A stretch of 32,710 nt of DNA from Peptococcaceae bacterium (GTDB taxonomy: Bacteria; Bacillota; Peptococcia; DRI-13; PHAD01): NCBI GenBank assembly GCA_024655825.1, contig JANLFJ010000035.1, forward strand, positions 1-32,710, in the 5' to 3' direction. Made by a program: the position numbers and the translations under genes. Positions 1 to 7,753 of this stretch are shown here, piece by piece (positions within the stretch are counted from its first letter, which is position 1; each line of letters begins with the position of its first letter). The notes below the pieces were generated by a model, which worked only from the letters and a program-made list of their open reading frames with translations, was not told the DNA's origin and searched no databases.

Positions 1-65
1 TTTTTGATTATGCTTTGGTGTTATTTTCCATCAACTGCATAACTCCTGTTTATAATATGACGAAT

Positions 66-91
66 AAAAAGGGCGAATGTTCCGAATCGCC
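66..91 (-). terminator. Possible weak intrinsic terminator after the histidine kinase
   Basis: Read on the minus strand, a 5-bp GGCGA/TCGCC stem with a 10-nt loop is followed by CTTTTTAT. It lies about 57 nt past the stop codon of the sensor kinase. The stem is short, so this may be a weak terminator or chance. Confidence 0.35.
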
Positions 92-147
92 GCAGGCAAT
101 ATCTGACATTCCCTGGGCAATTGCATTAAAACTGCCAGTATTCATGT

Positions 148-1950
148 TTATTGTTGCTTCCGGAGGCGCAGCGTGAAAGTGCTGCCCCGGGAGGGTTCGC
201 TTTCCGCCGCAAGCTCGGCCTGGTGCAGTTCGGCAATCTGTTTGGCGATGAAAAGCCCCAGCCCCGTGCCGTCCTCGGCCATGCGGCTCCTGGACTTGTC
301 CGCCTTGTAAAACCGCTCCCAGATGTAGGGCAAATCCTCTTCGGAAATGCCTATCCCCGAATCCTTCACGCTCAATACGACCTGGTTGCTTTCTTCCTTG
401 AGGAGAACCTCCACCGTCCCGCCTCCCGGCGTAAACTTCAGGGCGTTATCCAGCAGGATCACCAGGAGCTGCTCCATCCGGTCAGGATCGCAGTATGCGG
501 TTATATTCTGCCTGTTTCCGGTGTCGGTGATCAGATTTATATCCTTGGCCTTGGCCCTCTGCTTGAACTTGCCGGCTGTTTCCGAAACCAGTTGAGCCAG
601 GTCCACTTCTTCCAGTTCCAGCTGGATCTTGCCGGACTGCAGCAGGCTTAAGTCCATGATGTCCTTGATCAGCCTTTCCAGCCTCAGGGTCTCGCTCTTG
701 ATTATCCGGTGGTAATAATCGGGAGCATTGTCAGCCACCCCGTCCAGCAGGCAGTCGACATAGCCCCTGATCACCGTGATGGGCGCCCGCAATTCGTGCG
801 ACACGTTGGCGATAAAATCGCGGCGCAGCTGTTCCACCTTTTCCATTTCGCTGATGTCCTGCAGGATGCCCACCGCCCCTAGCAGGGAACCGTCTTCCTG
901 CTTGATGGGCGAGACAGCGACCCTGAAGGAGCGGTTGATTATTTTCAAAACGGATGAAGCGGCAAGGCCGCTTTCCAGCACGGCCTCAAAGGGCCGGACC
1001 AGGTCGGGCCGGCTGGTGACATCCGCCAGCCGCTGCCCGGTAATTTTTTTGCTGGGAGTCATGACGATGTTTTCAACAACGGGATTGGCCAGGATGATCC
1101 GGCCTTGCCGGTCCACCGCCAGCAGACCCTCGTTGATGCTGGTGACGATCGACTCCAGCTTGCTTTTTTCCTGCTGCAGGGCAGTGACATTCAAGTCCAG
1201 CTGGTTGGCCAGGTAATTCAAGGACGTCGCCAGTTCTCCGACTTCATCCCGGCTCGAGGGTTCTATCCTGGTTTTATAGTTCCCGCCGGCCATGCGAAGC
1301 GCCGCTTCATTCATGTTTTTAAGGGGCTGGGAAATGAGCCTGGAAAAGTAAAAAGCGATTGCGGCGGCCAGCAGCACGGCAATAAGACTGGAAATCGCCA
1401 GGTAATAATAGTTCTTTTTCATCAGATCCGTGACCTGCCGGACCGGCGAAAAGGCGAACACCGCCCCCCCCACCCTTTTTTCGCCGTTTAACCCGACCGC
1501 CGTAACCGGCAGCCCGACGGTAATCACCGGCACGTTAACAAACCGCGAAACGTTTTGTTTGACTATGGTTTGGCCTGATAAAACCTGCTGCTCCGTTTCC
1601 TCCCTGGCGATGCGCATTCCCCTGTGGAAAAAGGGCCTGTTATCCGGGCCCGGCGAAACAAGGGACGAGGCGATGACCGTCCCTTCCCGGTCGATAATCA
1701 AAAACCGGGTATCGGTATAGGAGTTCAGGGCATCCATCACCCTGTTGAACGTCTCTTCGTTCATCTCCCGGTTGTTCAGCTTGTTGGCCAGCGCGGCGAT
1801 CTCTTCGGCCTCGCGCAGGAGTTGTTGCTTCCTGGCCTCAAGCAAGTACCCCTTAAACAGCGGGTTTAAAAGAACGCCGGCAATGACAAGGGTGATTACC
1901 ACCAGCAGAATATAAGATGCGAGCAGCTTGACACCGATCCTCGAATTCAT
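148..1950 (-). CDS. Membrane sensor histidine kinase (PhoR/ResE/WalK-like)
   Basis: This is the sensor of a two-component system. It autophosphorylates on histidine in response to an extracytoplasmic or PAS-sensed signal and passes the phosphate to the regulator encoded just upstream. In order, the 600 residues show a first membrane helix (about 10-30), an extracytoplasmic segment, a second helix (about 182-203), a HAMP linker, a PAS domain (about 262-365), a HisKA domain with the H-box FIANVSHELRAP (phosphoacceptor near H384), an N-box with LLDNALKFTPGG, and G-boxes DSGIGI and GTGLGLF. This layout and length are typical of PhoR/WalK-type kinases of Firmicutes. The ATG start overlaps the regulator stop codon by 4 nt (ATGA), so the pair is translationally coupled. 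The signal is not evident from sequence. Confidence 0.93.
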   Translation of the reverse strand: MNSRIGVKLLASYILLVVITLVIAGVLLNPLFKGYLLEARKQQLLREAEEIAALANKLNNREMNEETFNRVMDALNSYTDTRFLIIDREGTVIASSLVSPGPDNRPFFHRGMRIAREETEQQVLSGQTIVKQNVSRFVNVPVITVGLPVTAVGLNGEKRVGGAVFAFSPVRQVTDLMKKNYYYLAISSLIAVLLAAAIAFYFSRLISQPLKNMNEAALRMAGGNYKTRIEPSSRDEVGELATSLNYLANQLDLNVTALQQEKSKLESIVTSINEGLLAVDRQGRIILANPVVENIVMTPSKKITGQRLADVTSRPDLVRPFEAVLESGLAASSVLKIINRSFRVAVSPIKQEDGSLLGAVGILQDISEMEKVEQLRRDFIANVSHELRAPITVIRGYVDCLLDGVADNAPDYYHRIIKSETLRLERLIKDIMDLSLLQSGKIQLELEEVDLAQLVSETAGKFKQRAKAKDINLITDTGNRQNITAYCDPDRMEQLLVILLDNALKFTPGGGTVEVLLKEESNQVVLSVKDSGIGISEEDLPYIWERFYKADKSRSRMAEDGTGLGLFIAKQIAELHQAELAAESEPSRGSTFTLRLRKQQ

Positions 1951-2636
1951 TGGATCACCTCGAACTTATAGCCTACTCCCCAGATCGTCTTGATGTCCCA
2001 CGGGCTGCCCGGATCGATCATCAGCTTGCGGCGCAGCCTTTTCACATGGGTGTCCACCGTCCTGGTCTCGCCAGAATATGCATAACCCCAGACACTCTCC
2101 AGCAAGTTCTCCCGGGTGAACACCATATTGGGATGTGAGGCCATCAGCCAGAGCAGCTCTATCTCCTTCGGGGTTAAGAGTATCGTCTGGCCTTTTATTT
2201 TAACCCGGTATTCGGACATGTTTATTTCCAGGCCGGGATAAAAGAGCGCCCTGGCCTCCTTGTTTTGCTCGACTGCCCGGCGCAGGACTGCTTTAATCCT
2301 GGCAATCACCTCCCGGGGGTTGAACGGTTTGGTAATATAATCGTCGGCGCCCAGTTCCAGCCCCAGGATTTTGTCGATATCCTCGGACTTGGCGGTCAAC
2401 ATGATGATGGGCGTGGATTTGACGGCCCGCACCCTCCGGCAGACCTCGGTCCCGTCCAATCCGGGCATCATCACGTCCAGGACAATCAGGCAGGGATCGG
2501 ACTGCAGGGCTTTCTCCAGGCCTTCCTGCCCGTTCTGGGCCGTCATGACCGGGTAACCTTCTTTTTTGATGTACAAGGACAGCACTTCCAGCACATGCGG
2601 GTCGTCATCCACCAGCAAAACGGGTTTATTGTTCAT
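1947..2636 (-). CDS. OmpR/PhoB-family response regulator
   Basis: This is the DNA-binding partner of the adjacent sensor kinase. The receiver domain has the acidic pocket (VDDD, residues 9-12), the phosphoacceptor Asp54 in LIVLDVMMPG, and the conserved Lys in ITKPFNP. A winged-helix Trans_reg_C domain fills the C-terminus (LTPKEIELLWLM, then TVDTHVKRLRRKL). The total length of 229 residues is normal for the family. I chose the ATG at 2636 because an AGGAGAGG ribosome-binding site precedes it at good spacing; a TTG six codons upstream is possible. The stop overlaps the kinase start by 4 nt. A TTCACA direct repeat upstream (2716-2732) is a likely binding site for this protein or a relative. Confidence 0.95.
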   Translation of the reverse strand: MNNKPVLLVDDDPHVLEVLSLYIKKEGYPVMTAQNGQEGLEKALQSDPCLIVLDVMMPGLDGTEVCRRVRAVKSTPIIMLTAKSEDIDKILGLELGADDYITKPFNPREVIARIKAVLRRAVEQNKEARALFYPGLEINMSEYRVKIKGQTILLTPKEIELLWLMASHPNMVFTRENLLESVWGYAYSGETRTVDTHVKRLRRKLMIDPGSPWDIKTIWGVGYKFEVIQ

Positions 2637-2715
2637 CCTTGGCCTCTCCTGCAAGAGTGTGCTATTATGAATAATACTACCAAAAAAATGCCGGTAATCA
2701 ATGAACTTGCTTCAG

Positions 2716-2732
2716 TTCACAAAAAGTTCACA
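2716..2732. promoter_or_regulatory. TTCACA-N5-TTCACA direct repeat, candidate OmpR-family regulator box
   Basis: Two perfect TTCACA hexamers are separated by AAAAG, giving an 11-nt period. This resembles the tandem TT(A/C/T)ACA boxes bound by PhoP-type regulators in Bacillus. The site lies in the divergent region between the response-regulator gene (minus) and the DUF2680 gene (plus). A possible -10 for the latter (TAAAAT, 2764-2769) lies downstream with no good -35, as expected of an activated promoter. Confidence 0.55.
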
Positions 2733-2800
2733 TTTTTGCCCTTTATTTGCCAAAATATACGGGTAAAATAAACATAGCCACAAAACGAGGAGGTGAGAAT

Positions 2801-3190
2801 GTGAAAAAAGCCCTGATCATACTCCTGGCCTTAGCCCTCATCGCCGGCACGGCTTCATTCGCGCTGGCCGATGAAAACGATTCGGCGAAACAACCTTTTA
2901 AGGGCAGGGGAAACGGTTTCGCGAACTGCCCCCAACTGCAAATAACTGACGAACAAAAAGCGCAAATGGCCTCGCTCCACAAACAAATGCTCGAGCTGAA
3001 AAAGCAAATCATCCAGCAGAACGTCACAAGCGGTGTTCTTACCCAGGAACAGGCAGACACGATGATTGAGAGAATTGACAAGCAGATCGAGGCCGTCAAT
3101 TCCGGCAATGTCTTCCCGATGGGCCGTCAAGGTTTTATGGGCAAAGGTTTCCGCGGTTTCAAACAAAAAACCCAGGAACAGGCCCAATAA
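2801..3190 (+). CDS. Small secreted DUF2680-family protein
   Basis: This is a 129-residue exported protein. A signal peptide (KKALIILLALALIAGTASFALA) ends near residue 24, so the mature protein starts around DENDSAK. The middle holds the DUF2680 pattern: an ITDEQKAQ segment, a helical K/Q-rich stretch, then GVLTQEQAD and an IDKQIE helix. The tail is rich in Gly, Phe and basic residues. Spy/CpxP-like helical proteins have comparable segments, but the function of DUF2680 is not established. The start is the GTG at 2801, which follows AGGAGGTGA (2788-2796) at 4 nt; an upstream in-frame ATG at 2747 has no such site. It is divergent from the two-component pair and probably controlled by it, given the box upstream. 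Confidence 0.85.
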   Translation: MKKALIILLALALIAGTASFALADENDSAKQPFKGRGNGFANCPQLQITDEQKAQMASLHKQMLELKKQIIQQNVTSGVLTQEQADTMIERIDKQIEAVNSGNVFPMGRQGFMGKGFRGFKQKTQEQAQ

Positions 3191-3200
3191 CCGGCCGGAA

Positions 3201-3228
3201 AAAGGGGCAGGAAGTCCTGCCCCTTTTT
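3201..3228 (+). terminator. Intrinsic terminator of the DUF2680 gene
   Basis: A near-perfect hairpin with arms AAAGGGGCAGGA and TCCTGCCCCTTT around a 2-nt AG centre is followed by a T run. It starts 11 nt after the stop codon of the small secreted protein. Confidence 0.9.
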
Positions 3229-3357
3229 CGTTATCGTTGTTATCGTTGTCATCCCTGCTGGTGCACCTATTCTCTGCAGCCGTAAAATGGTAGAATAATA
3301 TATACGGGTTCAATCTATTTTGGCCTTGAATTATCATCAAGAGGAGGTATCCGGCAA

Positions 3358-3903
3358 ATGGCAAAAGAAGCCCTGATTATTGTTGATATGAGCAACGATT
3401 TTGTGGCTGATGACGGCGGCCTCACCGTTGGCCGGCCGGCCCAGGAGATTGTGCCCTATATCGTCGCGCTGGCGGAGCGGTTCCTGGCAAAAAATGACCT
3501 GGTGGTTATAGCCATGGATTCGCACCAGCCCGCAGACCCTCATTTCGAGAGATGGCCGTTCCACAACGTGGCGGGCACAAAGGGACAGGAACTGTACGGG
3601 GAACTTAAAGAATGGCATGAAAAAAACAAGGACAACCCGAATGTGCTCTATGTTCCCAAAACGAACTACAACGCTTTTTACCAAACGGGACTGGCCGAAA
3701 AGCTGCGGGCTGCCGGGGTGGAGACGGTGCACGTCACAGGCGTGGCCACCGACATCTGCGATTTTTTGACTGTAGCCGGCGCCGACGCGGAAGGTTTTAA
3801 AACCATCGTGCACAGGAAAGGCGTGGCCACTTTTACAAAGCATAACGAAACATTCCTGGAACACATGAAACTGTGTTTCCACACAGAAATAATCGACAAC
3901 TGA
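3358..3903 (+). CDS. Nicotinamidase/isochorismatase-family cysteine hydrolase
   Basis: This is a 181-residue cytosolic hydrolase of the isochorismatase-like superfamily. The catalytic triad is visible as Asp10 (IIVDMSNDF), Lys101 (VPKTNYNAF) and Cys134 (GVATDIC). The pattern Asp54, His56, His62 and His69 (MDSHQPADPHF, then WPFHNVAGTKG) matches the metal-binding residues of nicotinamidases such as PncA. Nicotinamide deamidation is therefore the best guess, though the substrate cannot be proved from sequence. The ATG follows a GAGGAGG site at 3341-3347. A short CTTGA/TCAAG inverted repeat (3325-3341) abuts that site. No partner NAD genes are in the window, and the gene appears monocistronic. 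Confidence 0.88.
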   Translation: MAKEALIIVDMSNDFVADDGGLTVGRPAQEIVPYIVALAERFLAKNDLVVIAMDSHQPADPHFERWPFHNVAGTKGQELYGELKEWHEKNKDNPNVLYVPKTNYNAFYQTGLAEKLRAAGVETVHVTGVATDICDFLTVAGADAEGFKTIVHRKGVATFTKHNETFLEHMKLCFHTEIIDN

Positions 3904-3963
3904 AGCCGGCGATTCCCGTCATGTTCCAGAACCGCCAGCCATATTACCAAATATTAAACGTTC

Positions 3964-4010
3964 CATGAAGCGTGCAATCCGGAGATCGGAATCCATTTGC
4001 ACGCTTCATG
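3964..4010. repeat. 14-bp perfect inverted repeat before the XRE operon
   Basis: The arms CATGAAGCGTGCAA and TTGCACGCTTCATG are perfectly complementary and separated by 19 nt. No T run follows on either strand, so a standard intrinsic terminator is unlikely. The right arm ends on the possible -35 (TTCATG, 4005-4010) of the XRE promoter. It could be an operator, an unusual terminator of the hydrolase gene, or an island edge. Confidence 0.6.
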
Positions 4011-4033
4011 ATCTGTAACATATATGTTATAAT
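4005..4033 (+). promoter_or_regulatory. Candidate XRE-ImmA promoter with a 14-bp palindromic operator
   Basis: A perfect TATAAT (4028-4033) lies 17 nt after TTCATG (4005-4010). The spacer contains the palindrome TAACATATATGTTA (4016-4029), which reaches the -10. A related imperfect site, TTAACATATTGGTTAA, lies just before the ribosome-binding site. This is the expected arrangement for autorepression by the XRE protein encoded downstream. Confidence 0.6.
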
Positions 4034-4083
4034 AATAATATGATAAAGCAAATAATTAACATATTGGTTAAGGAGGGGGCTAT

Positions 4084-4428
4084 ATGAATGACCGATTGCT
4101 CAAAAGTCTTGGGGAAAAGCTTCAAGAAGCAAGAAAGAAAAGCGGTTTGACCCAGGACCAGGTTGCCAAAATCCTTGAAATAAACAAGGTACAGTTGTCA
4201 TATTACGAAACCGGAGCAAGAGAAATCAACATTACCCTCTTACAGGAATTGGCCAATTTATATGGCTATTCAGTCGGTTATTTTCTCGGTGATGAGAAAA
4301 AAAGCGAGCCCGAAGTAGAAATAGCCTTCAGAGCCGATGAGTTCTGCGAAGAAGATTGGGAAACCGTCGTTTTTGCCAAGACGTTTTTGCGCAATCTTTG
4401 TGAGATGAGGGCACTTCTGGGGAGATGA
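4084..4428 (+). CDS. XRE-family HTH repressor, partner of an ImmA peptidase
   Basis: This is a 114-residue regulator. The N-terminal Cro/C1-type helix-turn-helix runs from about residue 8 to 65 (ARKKSGLTQDQVAKILEI, then LSYYETGAREINITLLQEL, ending YFLGDEK). The C-terminal 45 residues are acidic and may contact the neighbouring peptidase. The ATG follows AAGGAGGGGG. The gene ends 4 nt before the ImmA/IrrE gene, the classic arrangement in which the peptidase cleaves or inactivates the repressor, as in ImmR/ImmA of ICEBs1. The palindromes upstream suggest autoregulation. It could equally act as the antitoxin of a three-gene XRE-ImmA-PIN unit, whose PIN gene is broken here. Confidence 0.88.
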   Translation: MNDRLLKSLGEKLQEARKKSGLTQDQVAKILEINKVQLSYYETGAREINITLLQELANLYGYSVGYFLGDEKKSEPEVEIAFRADEFCEEDWETVVFAKTFLRNLCEMRALLGR

Positions 4429-4432
4429 CGAG

Positions 4433-5203
4433 ATGAATTATGATGAAATAAAATTTAAGGCAGCGGAAACAAGAAAAAATCTTGGGATTGGACAATATGA
4501 CATGGTGGATATATTTAAGGTGCTGAAAGACATTGAAAATATTTCCCTGATAATAACTAAAATTAAGGGGAATATTTCTGGTTTTTTTATGCGTCATAAA
4601 GAAGCTGGACTTATTGTCATAAATGCCAGCAGGAGCCTGGGCCACCAGCATTTCACGGCTGCCCATGAGTTTTATCATATTAAGTACGATATTGGCATGT
4701 CGGGAAAAGTCTGTCCCATCAATAAATTTGAAGAAGAGTACCAAAACGAACGCGACGCCAACCATTTTGCGGCTCATCTCCTGGTTCCAGACAATGCCCT
4801 GGAGTATATGATACTGAAAAGGACTAAAGGACAGCAGATTACCCTAAACGATGTGATATTTTTAGAAAATTACTTCCAGGTAAGCCATAAACTGATGCTT
4901 CTCCGCCTGAAAAGTATCGGAGCGATCACAAGTAAACTATACGACTCCTTGGAAAAAAACATTATTAAAAATGCCGCTCAGCTTGGTTACAACACCGACC
5001 TGTATCGTAATACCGAAAATAAGGGAACACAAATCTATTCGGATTATGCAGAACTTGCCCAGACTCTTTTGGACAGCGGCAGGATAACTTACGGAAAATA
5101 CGAAGAACTGCTTTTGGATGGAGGCTATGCAGATATTTTGTATGGGGATAATGAAGAATCGGAAGGTGCGGAAAATGCATTTGAAGATGCCGATAGTTTT
5201 TGA
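4433..5203 (+). CDS. ImmA/IrrE-family zinc metallopeptidase
   Basis: This is a 256-residue protein with the zinc-peptidase motif HEFYH (His78, Glu79, His82) and a downstream glutamate ligand, probably Glu106, in ERDANHFAAHLLVP. This is the standard COG2856 pattern. Family members cleave or inactivate the cognate XRE repressor to switch on mobile-element or toxin genes. The C-terminal 100 residues form a helical region with an acidic tail. The gene follows the XRE repressor by 4 nt and overlaps the PIN-domain fragment by about 29 nt. The reading frame looks intact. Confidence 0.9.
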   Translation: MNYDEIKFKAAETRKNLGIGQYDMVDIFKVLKDIENISLIITKIKGNISGFFMRHKEAGLIVINASRSLGHQHFTAAHEFYHIKYDIGMSGKVCPINKFEEEYQNERDANHFAAHLLVPDNALEYMILKRTKGQQITLNDVIFLENYFQVSHKLMLLRLKSIGAITSKLYDSLEKNIIKNAAQLGYNTDLYRNTENKGTQIYSDYAELAQTLLDSGRITYGKYEELLLDGGYADILYGDNEESEGAENAFEDADSF

Positions 5204-5327
5204 TAACGACTGCATTGCTTCATTTTCCTGGATTAATCGATTAGACATAATTAATACCCTCTTCCCAGGACAAATCATTATCCCCGCAGCCGTTTACCCG
5301 GGTTCGACAGTTTTTCGTGACTTTTAG
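5175..5327 (+). pseudogene. Truncated PIN-domain toxin gene (5' fragment)
   Basis: About 50 codons remain. MPIVFDNDCIASFSW carries the first conserved PIN acidic residue, and a second strand reads IIIPAAVY. From about 5300 the frame runs into an unrelated tail (PGSTVFRDF) and stops. A full PIN domain is about 120-150 residues, so the other catalytic acids are missing. Third genes of this kind commonly follow XRE-ImmA pairs. The ATG at 5175 has GGAAGGTG upstream; the ATG at 5187 is an alternative. The fragment overlaps the end of the ImmA gene. Its break lies next to the broken end of the convergent DUF6079 gene. Confidence 0.7.
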
Positions 5328-5331
5328 GTAT

Positions 5332-7155
5332 TTATAATTTCTTGCTATCCTGCTGTGCCGCCAGGATTTCCATTTCCTTGGCGGCGGCAAACAGTTTAAG
5401 GTTTTCCTTTAAATCCCTCGTCGCCAATGAATTTGAAAAAGACCTCATCGTCCTTTTTGTCATCCTGAGCGGTAAGCTCGCCGTAGGGAGGAAGGAAATA
5501 GACATAGAAATCCCGCGGGGGCTGGGTGGTGGGTCTTTCGTTGGTCTCTCCCATAAAGAGGTAGCCGAAACGGCAGATATTCTTTTCCTCCCAGTTCAGA
5601 TAGTATTCATAGATTTTATAGCCGGTCCTGTACTCCGGCGCATCCCAGTCCAGCATCTCATAAATCACGGAATAATAGTAGGGATTAAGCTGGGAATCAT
5701 GTAGCGCTCCGGCCTTCTTTTCAATCTGAGCATCATAATCAATGTCTTTCTTGAGATCAAGGTAGTATTGCTCATTATCCTTGTTGTACTCGATGAATTG
5801 CCCGCTGACCGTGTCAATGATGGCTTTCATGACTGAGTTAACCGTGGACAAGAGAAAATCCTCGGTCAGGACAGGCATGTTGATGTAAAGAGACAAAGGT
5901 CGTCTTTTAGATTCTGGGCTGTCAGGCCGGCTTTAACGTCCAGTGTGCCCGTGGTAAGCCGGTGGACGCTGAGGGCATAAATGATCTGAATGGCCAGCGG
6001 CTTGTAAACCGGTTTTGTAAAGGAACGGTTGACAATATCCTCTAAAATGCCGCTCTTGTCCAACACCTCTTTTATTTCCTGTTCCGCTTTTTTGGCCACA
6101 TTTTCTTTAATGTATTTCCAGTAAGAATCATACGATTTAATCCCCGGCTCGTTTGCCGGGACATCATTATCTATAATCGCTTTGACCGTTGCCGAAATTG
6201 TCTTTAAGACCTCGCGCTTTTCCGCCAGGTATACTTTCTGGAAAATCTCTATGAAGGCAGGATGGATGGGGAAAAGCTCCACAAATTCCTCCAGCCGCTC
6301 CGACATGTTTTTATACAAGGGGCAAAACTTCTGCAAATGCTCCCTGATCCAGGTCTTCTGCTCAGGCGTCTTTTTCAGAATTCTCTCGGAGACAACATAG
6401 GCTATATCCTCGCGCCTGATGATGATTTGTTCAAAGCGGTCTTTTACTTTTAACAGCGTGGCTGTCACAAAGGTAAAATTAGGGCTGTCAAAAAGCGCCT
6501 CCTGAACCCCGCAAATCACCCTAAACCGCGAATTCTTGATGAATTCCCCAATTTCCCTAAGAAAACCAAGGTCCAGCATTAAATCCATTTGTGTCCGGCT
6601 CTTTAGATAATCGAGCAGTTCGTCGATTACTAAAAGATACCCCTTCTGACCATAAACCTCCTCGAATCTGGCCATCATTTCATTGAGGGCATCTTTGTTA
6701 CCGGTGATAGTATTGGCTGCCGGGAACTTGTAGACGATCCCTCTTTTGGCCAGGTCCTTTTCCAGTTCCGCTGTAACGATGTCCCGCAAGGGGGTTTTTA
6801 CGGCGCCGATTTCTATTCTCAGCACTTCAAACCTGCCCGCCAGTGGTTTTATGTATTCAGTAAACTTCTGATTGCGCAGAAAGGCTGCCTTGCTCTCATC
6901 CTGGGCTATACAGGAGATGACTGACATCAGGTGTGATTTTCCGGTCCCGTAATTACCGACAATAAATACGCCTTTATTGTCCACGACCTCATCAAGGCTT
7001 AGCTGGGAAAGCACTTTTTCTTTTAGGTTTAAAGCCATGTCATCAGACATGACATAAGTTTCAATTAACTTTTGTGCTTTTTTCGAATCATCTGCATCCT
7101 TCAGTTGAATAATCGTATCGATGGGATCAAAGTGAATCAGGCCACTGTATTTCAT
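5332..7155 (-). pseudogene. DUF6079-type (PglY/BrxC-like) ATPase, frameshifted and 3'-truncated
   Basis: From recall, DUF6079 proteins are large P-loop ATPases of roughly 1200 residues found with phage-resistance genes and resembling PglY and BrxC. The first 429 codons (7155-5866) hold the N-terminal domain, with Walker A GNYGTGKSH near residue 68 and a Walker B-like LLVIDELLDYL. The frame breaks near 5886-5890: DDLCL jumps to YINMPVLTEDF in another frame, which runs on to about 5425. There a second shift moves FFKFI into ATRDLKENLKLF, and translation stops at 5332. Roughly half the family length is therefore missing. The start has a GGGGGAGG site and lies 16 nt after the BrxF-like gene. The product is probably non-functional unless the shifts are sequencing errors; the 3' truncation would remain in any case. 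Confidence 0.72.
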
Positions 7156-7171
7156 ACGTCCTCCCCCTCTG

Positions 7172-7630
7172 CTACTTCGTTAAACAATAGACGTCATAAT
7201 TCTTTATGTCATAGAGATGATAATCCGGCAGCTCAGGAACAGAGGAGCTTAACAGGCCATCCCTGAAAGCCCCGTCCCACATGATGATCAACTTTTTGTT
7301 CCTGCCCAATTGAATGAACAATTTAAGCACATCAAGCTGGTAATAAGGCGCAAAGAGCAGATCGATATTATCAATAATAACCCTATCGCTTTCAGAAGCA
7401 GAAACCATTTCCTGGATAATGTCAACGATGTAATTGGGACGCTTTTCTTTCTTGTAGGACAGGACCTTTTGGGATATACAGAGACCCAAATTAAACCAAG
7501 GCCAGTCAGGAAATAATTGCTTTATCACTTCCCTGTTTGTGCAAGCGACGAATACTGGCTTCGGTCCTTTCCCCGTGCCGTATTCTGAAACAGCTTCCCT
7601 CAACAATATTTCTTTCCCCAAACCTATCAC
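7172..7630 (-). CDS. BrxF-like protein lacking a recognisable P-loop
   Basis: The 152 residues resemble BrxF, the small P-loop protein of type 3 BREX. Matches by eye are PWFNLGLCISQKVL, the Walker B-like VIIDNIDLLFAP, then LFIQLGRNKKLIIMWDG, and the end LPDYHLYDIKNYDVYCL. The N-terminus, where Walker A should lie, reads only VIGLGKEILLREAV: three spacer residues short and with Glu in place of Ser/Thr. The GTG at 7630 has only a weak upstream site. In the same frame, a TTG at 7735 has a perfect AGGAGG but meets stop codons. The gene is therefore probably N-terminally damaged. It is the fifth gene of the operon. The assignment rests on remembered family patterns. Confidence 0.55.
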   Translation of the reverse strand: MIGLGKEILLREAVSEYGTGKGPKPVFVACTNREVIKQLFPDWPWFNLGLCISQKVLSYKKEKRPNYIVDIIQEMVSASESDRVIIDNIDLLFAPYYQLDVLKLFIQLGRNKKLIIMWDGAFRDGLLSSSVPELPDYHLYDIKNYDVYCLTK

Positions 7631-7753
7631 GCACCTTTACTATTTACCCATCGCATGCCATCTATAGGTTATATTTTTTTACTTGTTTCCGATTTCCTGT
7701 CTCTTCCCCTGAACATATCCATTTTTCCCAAACAATCTCCTGCCTCCTATCTT

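Noticed and set aside
3229-3253. Tandem TTATCGTTG repeat after the DUF2680 terminator
   Set aside because: Two short copies only; low-complexity sequence with no sign of function.
7679-7735. 18-codon open frame with a perfect AGGAGG and TTG start
   Set aside because: It is better read as the decayed start of the BrxF-like gene, being in the same frame and ending at a stop; a separate small peptide has no support.
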